46,488 nucleotides of DNA from MGIIb-O5 sp036154155. GTDB lineage: Archaea; Thermoplasmatota; Poseidoniia; Poseidoniales; Thalassarchaeaceae. The stretch covers positions 1 through 46,488 of the forward strand of contig JAYZLP010000022.1 in assembly GCA_036154155.1 (NCBI GenBank). The letters run 5' to 3'. Positions 18,132 to 26,632 of this stretch are shown here, one piece after another. The notes under the pieces are model-generated. The model made no database searches and was not told where the DNA came from. It saw only the letters and a list, made by a program, of their open reading frames with translations. Both the position numbers and the translations under genes were made by a program. The stretch's first letter is position 1; the number at the start of each line of letters is the position of its first letter.

Positions 18132-18460
18132 CTCCCTTGGGATCTAGCAACAATGCCGCTAGAAACCCACCAAGCATCGATAATAGACCAGACCCAGATG
18201 ATTGGCCAAAGGACCACAGAAAGGATTAGTGGGAACTGAATCAGGAACCATCCTGCCCCCTTTCGATGCTGACGATTGAAATGCTGCCCAAGAAAAAGGA
18301 ATGGGATGAGGGACAGAGCAATTGCAAAAATTGGCCTTAGTGCCCCCCAAGCCCCTATTCCCCCACTCAATTCACTCCATATGACGCCAAAGACACCAAT
18401 CGCGCTTACTTCGTCATCCTCGTCCTCATCGGGTAAAATGACGACGTACTCGTGCTCCGA
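18128..18460 (-). CDS. Small two-helix membrane protein of unknown function
   Basis: About 110 residues from a GTG start at 18460, or 125 from the ATG at 18505, which would overlap the divergent peptidase/Nudix gene. I prefer the GTG because it avoids that overlap. An acidic N-terminus (ILPDEDEDDEV) leads to two hydrophobic segments, RPIFAIALSLIPFLFLG and a tryptophan-rich LILSVVLWPIIWVWSIIDAW, joined by a basic loop (RQHRKGA). Both helices and the charge layout look real rather than an out-of-frame artefact. Family and function are unknown to me. It converges on the preceding gene with a 4-base overlap. Confidence 0.65.
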   Translation of the reverse strand, partial: SEHEYVVILPDEDEDDEVSAIGVFGVIWSELSGGIGAWGALRPIFAIALSLIPFLFLGQHFNRQHRKGAGWFLIQFPLILSVVLWPIIWVWSIIDAWWVSSGIVARSQGS

Positions 18461-18487
18461 CACGAGTCTTGGAACGGGCAGGGTGGA

Positions 18488-19522
18488 ATGAATCTGACGT
18501 ATCATGGATACGAAAAGGACAACTTACATCCCCCGCTCCCGGATTCCGTGACTTTGCCCAGGGTGCTGTTGACAGGATTCGAACCATTCTCGGGAAATGA
18601 GGAAAATGTGTCGGAGGAAGTGACTAGGAGAATCGCCCAGACTGGACTTGATGGAATCGATCTTTCAACTATGGTGCTAAGCGTAGATGCGGATGGATCT
18701 AGGCAATGCTCCGATTTTGTCCGGTCGGACAATTCCTTCGATGCCATAGTCCACCTTGGTTTGTCGGAGGAAGGAAAGAATGTGTGTCTAGAACTAATCG
18801 CAAAGAACCTTCTTGAGATGTCAAAGCCCGATAACTCAGGTAGGTTGGTTTCCGGAGCAAAGATTATTCAGAACGCCCCCGATTGCCTCAAAATTACAGC
18901 GCCAATTCATGTATTGGATGAAGAGTTCGAGCATGATGATAGGGTTTCATGGAGTGAAGATGCAGGGGGCTTCATTTGCAACGAGACTCTTTTCAGAACT
19001 CTAGAAGCAACGGTGAATATGGATAGTAGGGTAATTTTTGTCCATCTTCCTAACATCTCCACCATCGGATTAGACGACCAAATTGAGATTGTTAGTAGGG
19101 TGATTCGGTGTCTAGCACTCAAGCCACTGTATAGTGTAGTGGGGGCATTGCTCCGAGATTCGAGAGGGAGGATGCTAGCCTGTAGGCGCCCCGAGGGTGA
19201 TGTGTGGGCAGGGTGGTGGGAATTCCCCGGAGGGAAGATTGAGGACGGAGAGTCTCAAGAAGATGCAATAATTAGAGAAATCGAGGAGGAGCTGGGAATT
19301 TCTGTGATCCCCGAATCATGCGTAGCTGAAATTTCGCATGACTATGGCGACAGAGATGTTGATTTGTTCATCTGGAAGTGCGAGTCAGTTGACCCGGAAA
19401 CAGTCTCTCCTTCGGAACACGATGAAACAATATGGATCCACCAAGATGAACTACTAAGCCTCAAGTGGTTGCCAGCCGATCTTCCGCTCATAGAGAAATG
19501 GTCCTTGTCGGGAATACCCTAG
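18488..19522 (+). CDS. Fusion protein: pyroglutamyl peptidase I-like domain plus Nudix (MutT-like) domain
   Basis: A 344-residue fusion. Residues about 23-210 match pyroglutamyl peptidase I (C15), which removes N-terminal pyroglutamate: the opening VLLTGFEPFSG, E102 in LELIAKN, the nucleophile C164 in SEDAGGFICNE and H186 in IFVHLPN give the usual Glu-Cys-His set. Residues about 215-340 are a Nudix domain with a complete box at 249-271 (GKIEDGE, 7 residues, REIEEELGI) and FPGGK before it, as in MutT-type 8-oxo-dGTP diphosphatases. The frame is continuous across the joint, so this is one polypeptide. ATGs at 18452 and 18488 are possible; the later one leaves room for the divergent gene. The arginine after the catalytic Glu in classic enzymes is Leu here. 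The stop overlaps the UPF0201 gene by 4 bases. A shared pathway for the two halves is not obvious. Confidence 0.85.
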   Translation: MNLTYHGYEKDNLHPPLPDSVTLPRVLLTGFEPFSGNEENVSEEVTRRIAQTGLDGIDLSTMVLSVDADGSRQCSDFVRSDNSFDAIVHLGLSEEGKNVCLELIAKNLLEMSKPDNSGRLVSGAKIIQNAPDCLKITAPIHVLDEEFEHDDRVSWSEDAGGFICNETLFRTLEATVNMDSRVIFVHLPNISTIGLDDQIEIVSRVIRCLALKPLYSVVGALLRDSRGRMLACRRPEGDVWAGWWEFPGGKIEDGESQEDAIIREIEEELGISVIPESCVAEISHDYGDRDVDLFIWKCESVDPETVSPSEHDETIWIHQDELLSLKWLPADLPLIEKWSLSGIP

Positions 19523-20037
19523 TCATCATCACGAATAGTCGGCCTCCCCCTTTTGTCAAACCACTCAATGGGAGTACCGTCATCTTCCATCGAAAGCCCG
19601 TCGCCAACCACCCTTGGAATCGCAACTCTTCCTTGGTGCCAAGTAAGTTTCTCTGCCCACTGCCCAATATCCTCCCCTTGAATGGAGACGTCAATTGTTC
19701 CGCCCGTGGTACGTTCCCCCAATGAGAATGAAATTTTTCCAACCAGGGCCGCTTGTCTGGAAATTGAGAAATCAGTGTAATCGCTGCCTTCCATATCAAG
19801 GGTCATAGCGTCCAGGGCAGTGTCTAGGATCCTTTGCTTGGTTATGGCCTCTAGGAACGTATCCATTGAACCCGCCTTTCCATGTAGGACATCCACTGAA
19901 CCAGTGTGCGGAAAACTCCTCCTGCCGATTTCTTCGGATGGCACCCAGTCCGGAAACACTTTTCTTACTGCCAAAACTACAATCTCCGGATCTTCATGAG
20001 GCTGAACGATTGTCGACACCCTGACTTCAGGCCCCAT
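19519..20037 (-). CDS. UPF0201 (DUF54) RNA-binding-domain protein
   Basis: About 172 residues. The order of conserved parts fits UPF0201: an N-terminal strand (EVRVSTIVQPHEDPEIV), a helix (LAVRKVFPDW), a central QRILDTALDAM helix and the conserved core FSISRQAALVGKISFSLGE, which resembles the family's lnKQAAyvGkvsF. Archaeal members are described as exosome-subunit-like or RNA-binding, and no enzymatic role is established. An ATG at 20076 would add 13 residues (MERTHEWGLSRRG); I prefer the ATG at 20037, where similarity begins. It converges on the peptidase/Nudix gene (4-base overlap) and diverges from the zinc-ribbon gene. Confidence 0.75.
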   Translation of the reverse strand: MGPEVRVSTIVQPHEDPEIVVLAVRKVFPDWVPSEEIGRRSFPHTGSVDVLHGKAGSMDTFLEAITKQRILDTALDAMTLDMEGSDYTDFSISRQAALVGKISFSLGERTTGGTIDVSIQGEDIGQWAEKLTWHQGRVAIPRVVGDGLSMEDDGTPIEWFDKRGRPTIRDDD

Positions 20038-20130
20038 GCCCCTTCGAGACAACCCCCACTCATGAGTTCTCTCCAAGGAATCCTACCAAGAGCGCGAATG
20101 ATTGAAACAGTAATCGAGCGGGGGCAGCCT

Positions 20131-20871
20131 ATGACGGATCGCTCCTTGCCCATGGGTGCGGCATTATTGCTCGCCCCAAGTCTTTGTGTAGTTTCAGTCA
20201 GATTCGGCCTTCCGGCCCTCGATGAGGTAATTTCAGACAATCTAATGATTGAGATCGGGATACACTTGGCGGCCGTAATCTTGGGCTTGCTAATGTTCCT
20301 CAGATATAGGAGAGTGGAGGATCATGAATACCATAGATCAAGGGCAATTAAGGGGCTTTCAAGGACATATAAGAGCGAGGATAGGGGACTCTGGGGTGAC
20401 AAGTCAGATCGTGCCCTAGAGAAGCTAGAATCGGGCTTCTCCAAGAAGACTAGGAAATCGTCCATGAGGTTCAATGAGAGGATGTCGGGAACAGTGGGTT
20501 CTCTAAATTCTGAAATGGCAGAGATGGAAGTTGGTGAGGATTTTGAGGCAGATGTCAGGGTTTCAGGAATTCAGACAATCGTCGACGAGGACAAGATTAA
20601 GGAGGAAAAAAGGCCAAGAAGACCATCAATTTCTTCCAGAATAAGCTCCATTATGGACTCATCCGCAAGGAGGAGGATGGAGAAGAAGAAGGCCAAGGAA
20701 GAGAGGAGAAAGGCCAAGAAAATAGCCAGGAAATCATCCCAATCAGATAGCGAGTGGGACGCCCCAGTTGCATCTACGATGACTAGATCGGTTGTCTCCT
20801 GCAAACAATGCGGGAATCTGAACAATAGCGGAACTCAGTATTGCGTCTCATGCGGGAACTTACTGGCCTAG
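20131..20871 (+). CDS. Membrane protein with basic cytoplasmic region and C-terminal zinc ribbon
   Basis: About 246 residues from the ATG at 20131; an ATG at 20098 is also in frame. Two hydrophobic helices lie close to the N-terminus (GAALLLAPSLCVVSV and IGIHLAAVILGLLMFL). Next comes a long charged region, ending in a lysine/arginine-rich helix (RRMEKKKAKEERRKAKKIA) that may be a coiled coil or nucleic-acid contact. The protein ends in a CxxC-x9-CxxC zinc ribbon (CKQCGN...CVSCGN). The ribbon should be cytoplasmic. I do not recognise a named family. GATTGAAAC at 20099-20107, about 28 bases before the start, is a weak TATA candidate. The dnaJ gene follows 35 bases downstream. Confidence 0.7.
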   Translation: MTDRSLPMGAALLLAPSLCVVSVRFGLPALDEVISDNLMIEIGIHLAAVILGLLMFLRYRRVEDHEYHRSRAIKGLSRTYKSEDRGLWGDKSDRALEKLESGFSKKTRKSSMRFNERMSGTVGSLNSEMAEMEVGEDFEADVRVSGIQTIVDEDKIKEEKRPRRPSISSRISSIMDSSARRRMEKKKAKEERRKAKKIARKSSQSDSEWDAPVASTMTRSVVSCKQCGNLNNSGTQYCVSCGNLLA

Positions 20872-20905
20872 CAGGGAACGGTTGAAAGCACCCAGTCTTG
20901 AGCCC

Positions 20906-22069
20906 ATGGTAGATAACATGCCGGAGAAGAGGGACTACTACGAGGTCCTAGGCCTTTCTAGGGGCTCTAGTAAGGAAGAAATTCGAAAGGCGTACAGGTC
21001 CCTTGCTAGAAAGTACCATCCTGACAAAAATCCAGATGACCCCGATGCAGAAAGCAGGTTCAAGGAACTCTCGGAAGCCTTCGCCATACTTTCTGACGAT
21101 GACGAAAGGAGGAAGTATGACACATTTGGCCATAATTCGCCAGGCGGGTCCCCCTTTGGACCAGGGGGTTTCCAAGGAGTCAATATCAGCATAGACGACT
21201 TATTCGGAGGCGATCTCGGGGGGATATTCAGCCAATTCTTCCGTTCGTCATCGAGCAACAGGCGTGTCAAGGGGTCCGATTTGATGGTAAGGCACTCAGT
21301 ACCTTTCCAATCTGCAATGGACGGGTGCGAGGAAGAGATTGAGATTGAGGCACTAAGAACTTGTGAGGAGTGTGAGGGCGAGGGCTCGGCTGACCCATCC
21401 TCTGTGAGGCAATGCCCGGGGTGCGATGGAAGAGGACGAATAGAGAGGGTGGAGAGAGTTGGCCCGTTCACACAGAGAGTTGTCTCAGATTGCCCTTCGT
21501 GCGATGGAGAAGGGAGGATAATTCAGAATCCTTGCACCTCTTGTGGGGGGTCCGGCCGCTCGAACCAAACTAAGAAAGTCAGATTCTCCGTCCCCCCTGG
21601 AGTATCTTCTGGTGTCAGGCTTAGGATGAGGGGTCATGGGGAGGCCGCTAGGATTGGTGGCGGAGAATCTGGTGATTTGTACATAGAGATCGATGTAGAG
21701 AGTCATGATTGGTTTGAGAGGGACGGCTCAGATTTACTAATGGCCCTACCAATTGGATTTGCAGATTTACTTCTTGGAACTTCTGTCAAGATACCCCACA
21801 TAGACGGGGATGATATAACTGTAAAGATCCCAGCAGGCTCAAACCCGGGAGATACAATTTCCATTCCAGGAAGGGGACTTCCCAGACAGGGATCGAGGTC
21901 AAGGGGCGAAGTTTCTGTGGTTTTGAAACTAGACCTCCCGTCCAGAGTTTCACGTTCCGACAAGAAGAGGATATCTGAGATGTATGATGTACTTGGAACA
22001 AATGAAGATAACATCCAGGAGAAAATCAGGGATGAAGCTTACAGGCGCAGAAATTCCAGAGTACGCTAG
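20906..22069 (+). CDS. dnaJ: Chaperone DnaJ (Hsp40, type I)
   Basis: A 387-residue co-chaperone with the full type I layout: J domain (YYEVLGLSRGSSKEEIRKAY, HPD at 38-40), a Gly/Phe-rich linker (GGSPFGPGGFQG), four CxxCxGxG zinc modules (CEECEGEG, CPGCDGRG, CPSCDGEG, CTSCGGSG; cysteines at 153 to 213) and the C-terminal substrate-binding domains (FSVPPGV, IPGRGLPRQG). It stimulates DnaK ATP hydrolysis and delivers unfolded clients. Neither dnaK nor grpE is within the window. The ATG at 20918 (MPEKRDYYE) is an equally plausible start. DnaJ in archaea is generally considered bacterial in origin. It converges on the next gene with only 3 bases between stops. Confidence 0.95.
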   Translation: MVDNMPEKRDYYEVLGLSRGSSKEEIRKAYRSLARKYHPDKNPDDPDAESRFKELSEAFAILSDDDERRKYDTFGHNSPGGSPFGPGGFQGVNISIDDLFGGDLGGIFSQFFRSSSSNRRVKGSDLMVRHSVPFQSAMDGCEEEIEIEALRTCEECEGEGSADPSSVRQCPGCDGRGRIERVERVGPFTQRVVSDCPSCDGEGRIIQNPCTSCGGSGRSNQTKKVRFSVPPGVSSGVRLRMRGHGEAARIGGGESGDLYIEIDVESHDWFERDGSDLLMALPIGFADLLLGTSVKIPHIDGDDITVKIPAGSNPGDTISIPGRGLPRQGSRSRGEVSVVLKLDLPSRVSRSDKKRISEMYDVLGTNEDNIQEKIRDEAYRRRNSRVR

Positions 22070-22072
22070 CCC

Positions 22073-24217
22073 CTACTCTTCCTCTAGGCTCTGCCAATCC
22101 ATAGCAATCCTAGGCGCAGCTGCGATCGGCTCGCCACTCACAAGGCCCGATAACTGGAAACTAAGGACACTGGGACTTCCGACTATCGTAACTCGAACGA
22201 ATGTCTTACTTTCGGACTCCAAGGTGTCTAGGAAAACCTCGTCCCCACGAAATAGGTGCTTAGGTGAAACTTCTGAAATTCTTGCCACTGCCCCTTCGGG
22301 AGAGTGGAATCTAATGGCTGCCAGCTTCCAATCTTCGGCCCCAACTCTAATTCCAAGTATCAGGGAACTGCCTCTGTCTACTCCCCATGCGTTCACTTCA
22401 ATCTGTTCTGTCATATGGCGAATCATAGGCTCACCCCACTCCGAGACTATTCCAGCCCACGGGCTATCTCCAAGTTGGTGAAGGGCGGACTCTACTGCCT
22501 GCTCATTTATCTCACTTTCAGAAGTGCCCTTAGAGAGCCTCTCTCGAAGTCTTCTGAGCCTTCTTCGTTCATGAGCTTCGATAACTCCTGAACTCTTTGA
22601 ATCCGAGAACAGCCTCTTCCTTTCCCACCAAATGACAATTGCAAGGGGTACGACCATTAATGCACCGAGGAATAAATACAAGTCGGTGAAGAGGTAAGAC
22701 AAGTCGCTTAACTCAGCATCGTCTGGGATGTCTTCGCCGGCATAGATAAGTGTGAATCGATACTCAATTTCAGCCTCGGATGAGGCCAACCTCTCAACTC
22801 TGACGGCATGAGTCCCCATAGGCATGCTAATGATTGAGCCATTCGTCGAATTCAGAATATCCCAGTTTTCTTGATTCAGTGATTGAATTTGGAAATTCAC
22901 AGGGGATGCTCCTTCATCCCTAATGTATACCCTAGATCCATTTTCATCCTCTATTTTCACGACATGTACATCGACATTGTCACCGGGCCCTAATGTCCCA
23001 GATAGTATGGAGGGGCCTGGAATTATTGGATCGTGGTAAATGGGCGGACTCCCTCCGCCCCAAAGGTAATCGGGCGCATCCCCGATAATGTTCCCATCAT
23101 TTGTGGAGACAGTCGATATTCCAATTTGCCATGTTGCCGGCCCGTTTGATGTAATCCTGAATTCTATTGAATAAACATCTGCCGGCGTCACTATCAAATC
23201 CGGGCATAAGGAAATTTGCTCATGAATCGTAAACGCCCCATTAGACGTTTTCAGAAGTATTTCCAGAGAAACATCCCCATTGAAGATACAGCTGGGGAGG
23301 ATTTCCATTTTGCTCCCTGCCTGCAATAACAGCGAATCCCCATCTTCGTCGAATCCAGAAATATGCCCAGTATATGACAAAGAACGGAATTCCATGTGTT
23401 CTCCATGATCCCATTGGCCTGCCAAATCCCCTCCACCCGGGGCCTCTAGTTCGTCATCAAACCTCGAAAGCTCAATTTCGTAGGGAGTTGATCCTGAATC
23501 AACCGGGTTCGCAAATCTGAGCCAAAGACTAGAATCCAACGGGTAGTCGAGGATAACGGGGAAATCGCCTGCACTCGTTATTGTCTCTAGAAGCGACTTG
23601 GAATCCGAATCGCTCTGCCAAATCTCCAAATCGGCAAGACCCCCAGATTTGAAATTCTCCAGAACAATCACATCGCCATTGTCGCCCACTATTCTGATAG
23701 AATCCTTGTCATCCTGTCCTTCTAGAGAGCCGACAAAGATTGCTCCCCCGTTTTCAACTCCCCCTAGTCCAGACTCACATCTATCCAGTTGGCACAAGGA
23801 AGTGGCATCAATTTCATACTCATCAGCCTGATTGCCCGGCACCGGGACAGTGCCCGGCAAATCTCCCGACTCCACCAGACTTGAACCGCCTGGGAGAATG
23901 TAATCGAATCCTATATCGCCAATATCGAAACCATCTCCTACATTTACCTCCCAAGAAAGATTGCTGCTAACCAGTCCCGACCATTGGACTCTATGGGTGT
24001 CAGATGAAACGTAATCCAAACCGTCTGCTTGGATAACCAACTCCAGTCCTGTGCAGCTAACCTGTAGGCACTCAAATTCCAACCAAGCCGGCCCCGGTTC
24101 GCTTGTCGACCCCTCGATGATGGTATTCCCGCCCCCCTCGGCCAATGAATAGGGTGCTGTTAGGGCTAATGAAGAGACAATAACCAAGGAAAGAATCGCC
24201 GCCCTCGTCTCCCCCAT
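22073..24217 (-). CDS. Exported single-pass protein with an unknown cytoplasmic C-terminal domain
   Basis: A 714-residue protein with a signal peptide (MGETRAAILSLVIVSSLALT, cleavage near residue 26). The exterior part, about 27-505, holds two or more PPC-like beta-sandwich segments (DKDSIRIVGDNGDVIVLENF and GFDEDGDSLLLQAGSKMEI). One helix at about 508-531 (LYLFLGALMVVPLAIVIWW) is followed by a 180-residue cytoplasmic part: a strongly basic helix (HERRRLRRLRERL) and a folded, unrecognised alpha/beta region with AWGVDRGSSLILGIRVGAEDW. This body-helix-domain layout resembles a receptor or a surface protein tethered to an internal partner. No enzyme motif is visible. It diverges from arcS across 62 bases. 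Confidence 0.75.
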   Translation of the reverse strand: MGETRAAILSLVIVSSLALTAPYSLAEGGGNTIIEGSTSEPGPAWLEFECLQVSCTGLELVIQADGLDYVSSDTHRVQWSGLVSSNLSWEVNVGDGFDIGDIGFDYILPGGSSLVESGDLPGTVPVPGNQADEYEIDATSLCQLDRCESGLGGVENGGAIFVGSLEGQDDKDSIRIVGDNGDVIVLENFKSGGLADLEIWQSDSDSKSLLETITSAGDFPVILDYPLDSSLWLRFANPVDSGSTPYEIELSRFDDELEAPGGGDLAGQWDHGEHMEFRSLSYTGHISGFDEDGDSLLLQAGSKMEILPSCIFNGDVSLEILLKTSNGAFTIHEQISLCPDLIVTPADVYSIEFRITSNGPATWQIGISTVSTNDGNIIGDAPDYLWGGGSPPIYHDPIIPGPSILSGTLGPGDNVDVHVVKIEDENGSRVYIRDEGASPVNFQIQSLNQENWDILNSTNGSIISMPMGTHAVRVERLASSEAEIEYRFTLIYAGEDIPDDAELSDLSYLFTDLYLFLGALMVVPLAIVIWWERKRLFSDSKSSGVIEAHERRRLRRLRERLSKGTSESEINEQAVESALHQLGDSPWAGIVSEWGEPMIRHMTEQIEVNAWGVDRGSSLILGIRVGAEDWKLAAIRFHSPEGAVARISEVSPKHLFRGDEVFLDTLESESKTFVRVTIVGSPSVLSFQLSGLVSGEPIAAAPRIAMDWQSLEEE

Positions 24218-24279
24218 GCGTTCTCCGAACAGTAATCAGTCTTAGAATCCTTCAAGCGAAGTTTCCCATTCGAGGCACT

Positions 24280-26061
24280 ATGGCAGGTAGGCCACTGGCG
24301 CGAGATGTAGTAGCCAGGCAACGAACTTCCAGGCTTTTCTCTCTTGGAGATAGGGCGAATCCCGTGTCATGGGCTCCAGCTATCATTATTTCTGACGACG
24401 ATCCAGATTTGCCGATTTCGATTTCTCCATTTTCATTCAGAAGGGATAACTCAGAGTTCCCCTCAAAACTATCTATGCGTACTAGGGCCAATATCTGCTA
24501 CCCATTTGATGGACTCGACGAATGGGTCGCAAGTGAGGGTCTGGTATTGCCGCCCAGCCTAGAGAAATCAGACTCGGGAAGTTTTGGCACCGGCCTAAAT
24601 CTATTGCCTGTTTCATGGCAGTCATTACATCATGATAACTCCCTTTCGGACGAATCATTGGAGCCATCCGTTGTCGCCCTAACAGATGCCCCACAGTTGG
24701 CCAGAAATCGAGATAATCTTGTTGAAGCATTGGATGTAATCAGAAGAAGATTCCCGTCCTCTTTAATTTGGACTCCGGGTATTTCAGGACCCGATAATTG
24801 TCATCTACTGTCCTGGCTCGGTGTGGATCTATTTGATCTATCAAGGTCAAGAAACGCATCCGCGGCGGGAGTCATACTTTCCCAGAGCGGACCCCGGGAA
24901 CCGGAGCAAACTTTGGATGAGAACTCAGACATCGAGACACAGATAGGACATTGGAAGTCCGCGCTATCGGATCTCAGACAGTCAATCAGAACAGGAACTC
25001 TACGCGAGTCTGTGGAGAAATGCATCGTATCTAGCCCTCGTTCTGTAGAGAGATTGAGAATTCATGATTCACTAATGAGCATGAATATCGGCAACGCTGG
25101 TCTTTCAAGTGTCGTGGATAACAACCGAAGGCTTAGGTGCAATTCTCCAGTTAGCCGTGATGATCCGCTTATTCAAGATTGGAGAATGAGAGTTTCGGAA
25201 GAACACACGCCGCCCTCACATCAGAATGACATACTTTTGCTGCTTCCATGTTCTGCCACCAAACCATACAGACTCTCCCCAAGTCACCACAGATTTCTGA
25301 AGAACATACGCAGTAACAGGATTCACCAAATTATGGTTACAGCGCCACTTGGACTTGTCCCAAGAGAGTTAGAGGACCTGTGGCCAGCCGCGCATTACGA
25401 CATCCCTGTTACTGGTGATTGGGACGAGGATGAAGTATCAATTATCAGGGACATGGTAAGGAGAATCGTCGAAAGAGTCGGCTATAGGGATGTGATAAAC
25501 CACTCAGGGTTGGAAATTTCTGTTAATGGAACTAACGTCCATGACACGAGAAATGGCGAAACAGCGGGCTCAGAAGGATCCTTGGGTAAACTGGAGGAGG
25601 CCACCAGGGAAATCCCTCAGTCATTGGGCCTCAAGGATGTGAACCAATCCGAAGATAGGCTGAGCACTATGAAATCTAGATCTAGATTTATCCACGGTAC
25701 GGACGAATGGCTAGAGGGATCTGTGGTTTCAGGAAGGCCCCCAATTCTGACAATTTCAAAATCTGGGGAGCAGCTAGCTAGGTGGAACCCCCGGGATGCT
25801 AGGTTCGCGCTCTCAAAGAAGTGCCTCCCAATTATCGCCCAAAGCGGAACAATTCCTACTGCTCACATAGTTGAGGGACATAATTGGGTGGGCGACCTTT
25901 TCCCTACGAATATCGAAAGATTCGAGGGAGATATAAGGGTTGGAGACGAAATACTGGTCTATCAGGGAGGCCAAATGGTCGGCTCTGCTAGGGCTGTCGC
26001 CCCGGCATGGGAATGGCCCAAAGGCCCGGGGAGGCTGGCTCGAACTAGGCACAGACTCTGA
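24280..26061 (+). CDS. arcS: Archaeosine synthase ArcS
   Basis: A 593-residue tRNA-modification protein. The family signature PC-x3-KPY-x2-S-x2-H is present as PCSATKPYRLSPSH at 323-336 (C324). The N-terminal 250 residues resemble a degenerate tRNA-guanine transglycosylase fold (ALTDAPQLARNR, LLSWLGVDLFDLSRS), as in euryarchaeal ArcS. Residues about 490-593 form a C-terminal PUA domain that binds the tRNA (ILVYQGGQMVGSARAVAP). The family converts preQ0 at position 15 of the tRNA D-loop toward archaeosine, working on lysine-modified preQ0-tRNA together with a radical-SAM partner in many archaea. The arcTGT enzyme that inserts preQ0 is not in the window. It sits upstream of the uS15 gene on the same strand, 74 bases apart. 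Confidence 0.9.
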   Translation: MAGRPLARDVVARQRTSRLFSLGDRANPVSWAPAIIISDDDPDLPISISPFSFRRDNSEFPSKLSMRTRANICYPFDGLDEWVASEGLVLPPSLEKSDSGSFGTGLNLLPVSWQSLHHDNSLSDESLEPSVVALTDAPQLARNRDNLVEALDVIRRRFPSSLIWTPGISGPDNCHLLSWLGVDLFDLSRSRNASAAGVILSQSGPREPEQTLDENSDIETQIGHWKSALSDLRQSIRTGTLRESVEKCIVSSPRSVERLRIHDSLMSMNIGNAGLSSVVDNNRRLRCNSPVSRDDPLIQDWRMRVSEEHTPPSHQNDILLLLPCSATKPYRLSPSHHRFLKNIRSNRIHQIMVTAPLGLVPRELEDLWPAAHYDIPVTGDWDEDEVSIIRDMVRRIVERVGYRDVINHSGLEISVNGTNVHDTRNGETAGSEGSLGKLEEATREIPQSLGLKDVNQSEDRLSTMKSRSRFIHGTDEWLEGSVVSGRPPILTISKSGEQLARWNPRDARFALSKKCLPIIAQSGTIPTAHIVEGHNWVGDLFPTNIERFEGDIRVGDEILVYQGGQMVGSARAVAPAWEWPKGPGRLARTRHRL

Positions 26062-26090
26062 GGTGCCATAATTCACTTCTCCAGCGTAGC

Positions 26091-26098
26091 GATTAAAG
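26091..26098 (+). promoter_or_regulatory. TATA-like element for the uS15 gene
   Basis: GATTAAAG lies about 42 bases before the uS15 ATG, so transcription should begin near 26118-26121. That leaves a short leader carrying the GGAGG ribosome-binding site. This differs from the leaderless spacing at several neighbouring genes. Confidence 0.4.
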
Positions 26099-26123
26099 AG
26101 GGGGAGTAGGTCGCCCGCTCGCT

Positions 26124-26128
26124 GGAGG
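26124..26128 (+). promoter_or_regulatory. Shine-Dalgarno sequence fixing the uS15 start
   Basis: GGAGG ends 7 bases before the ATG at 26136, an ideal spacing. An out-of-frame ATG at 26132 lies between them. The site supports the start that gives the conserved archaeal N-terminus MARMHSKGKG. Confidence 0.6.
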
Positions 26129-26135
26129 CACATGA

Positions 26136-26591
26136 ATGGCACGTATGCACAGTAAGGGCAAGGGAGCAAGTGGCTCATCCAGGCCTAATTCGAGCAGTCC
26201 ACCAGATTGGTCCGAGACCGACAAGAAAGCCATCGAGGAACTCATCTTGGGAATGGCAAATGAAGGCCACTCAACCGCAATGATTGGAATGGTGCTCAGA
26301 GACCAACATGCCGTCCCCGACGTCCGCCTCGCAACTGGTGAGAGGATTTCCCAGATTCTTGAAAGGAACGGAATTTCTCCCAAGTACCCCGAGGACATGA
26401 TGAATCTAATGAGAAGGGCTCTTGGCTTGATAGACCACCTAAATTCCAATTCCAAGGATATTCACAACCGCCGACAGTTGGAACTTTGCGAGTCAAAGAT
26501 TAGGCGTCTAGCCTCGTACTACAAGGAATCCGGAAAACTTGATGCCGATTGGCAGTACAAGAGGGATCAACTAAGGTTGATGGTGGAATAA
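26136..26591 (+). CDS. rps15: Small subunit ribosomal protein uS15 (archaeal S15)
   Basis: A 151-residue archaeal/eukaryotic-type uS15. The N-terminal extension MARMHSKGKGASGSSRP is characteristic, followed by the winged-like extension (SPPDWSETDKKAIEELI) and the conserved core (RIGLMRRALGLIDHLNSNSKD-type helix and the NRRQLELCESKIRRLASYY helix). The protein binds 16S rRNA in the central domain and supports assembly of the platform. Its length fits the archaeal family. The start is backed by a GGAGG site. The next gene overlaps or closely follows it, a position where many archaea carry a RecJ/GAN-like gene. Confidence 0.95.
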   Translation: MARMHSKGKGASGSSRPNSSSPPDWSETDKKAIEELILGMANEGHSTAMIGMVLRDQHAVPDVRLATGERISQILERNGISPKYPEDMMNLMRRALGLIDHLNSNSKDIHNRRQLELCESKIRRLASYYKESGKLDADWQYKRDQLRLMVE

Positions 26592-26632
26592 TCCACAGTA
26601 GGAAATTTGAACGAACCCCTCTTCCCGTCCTC

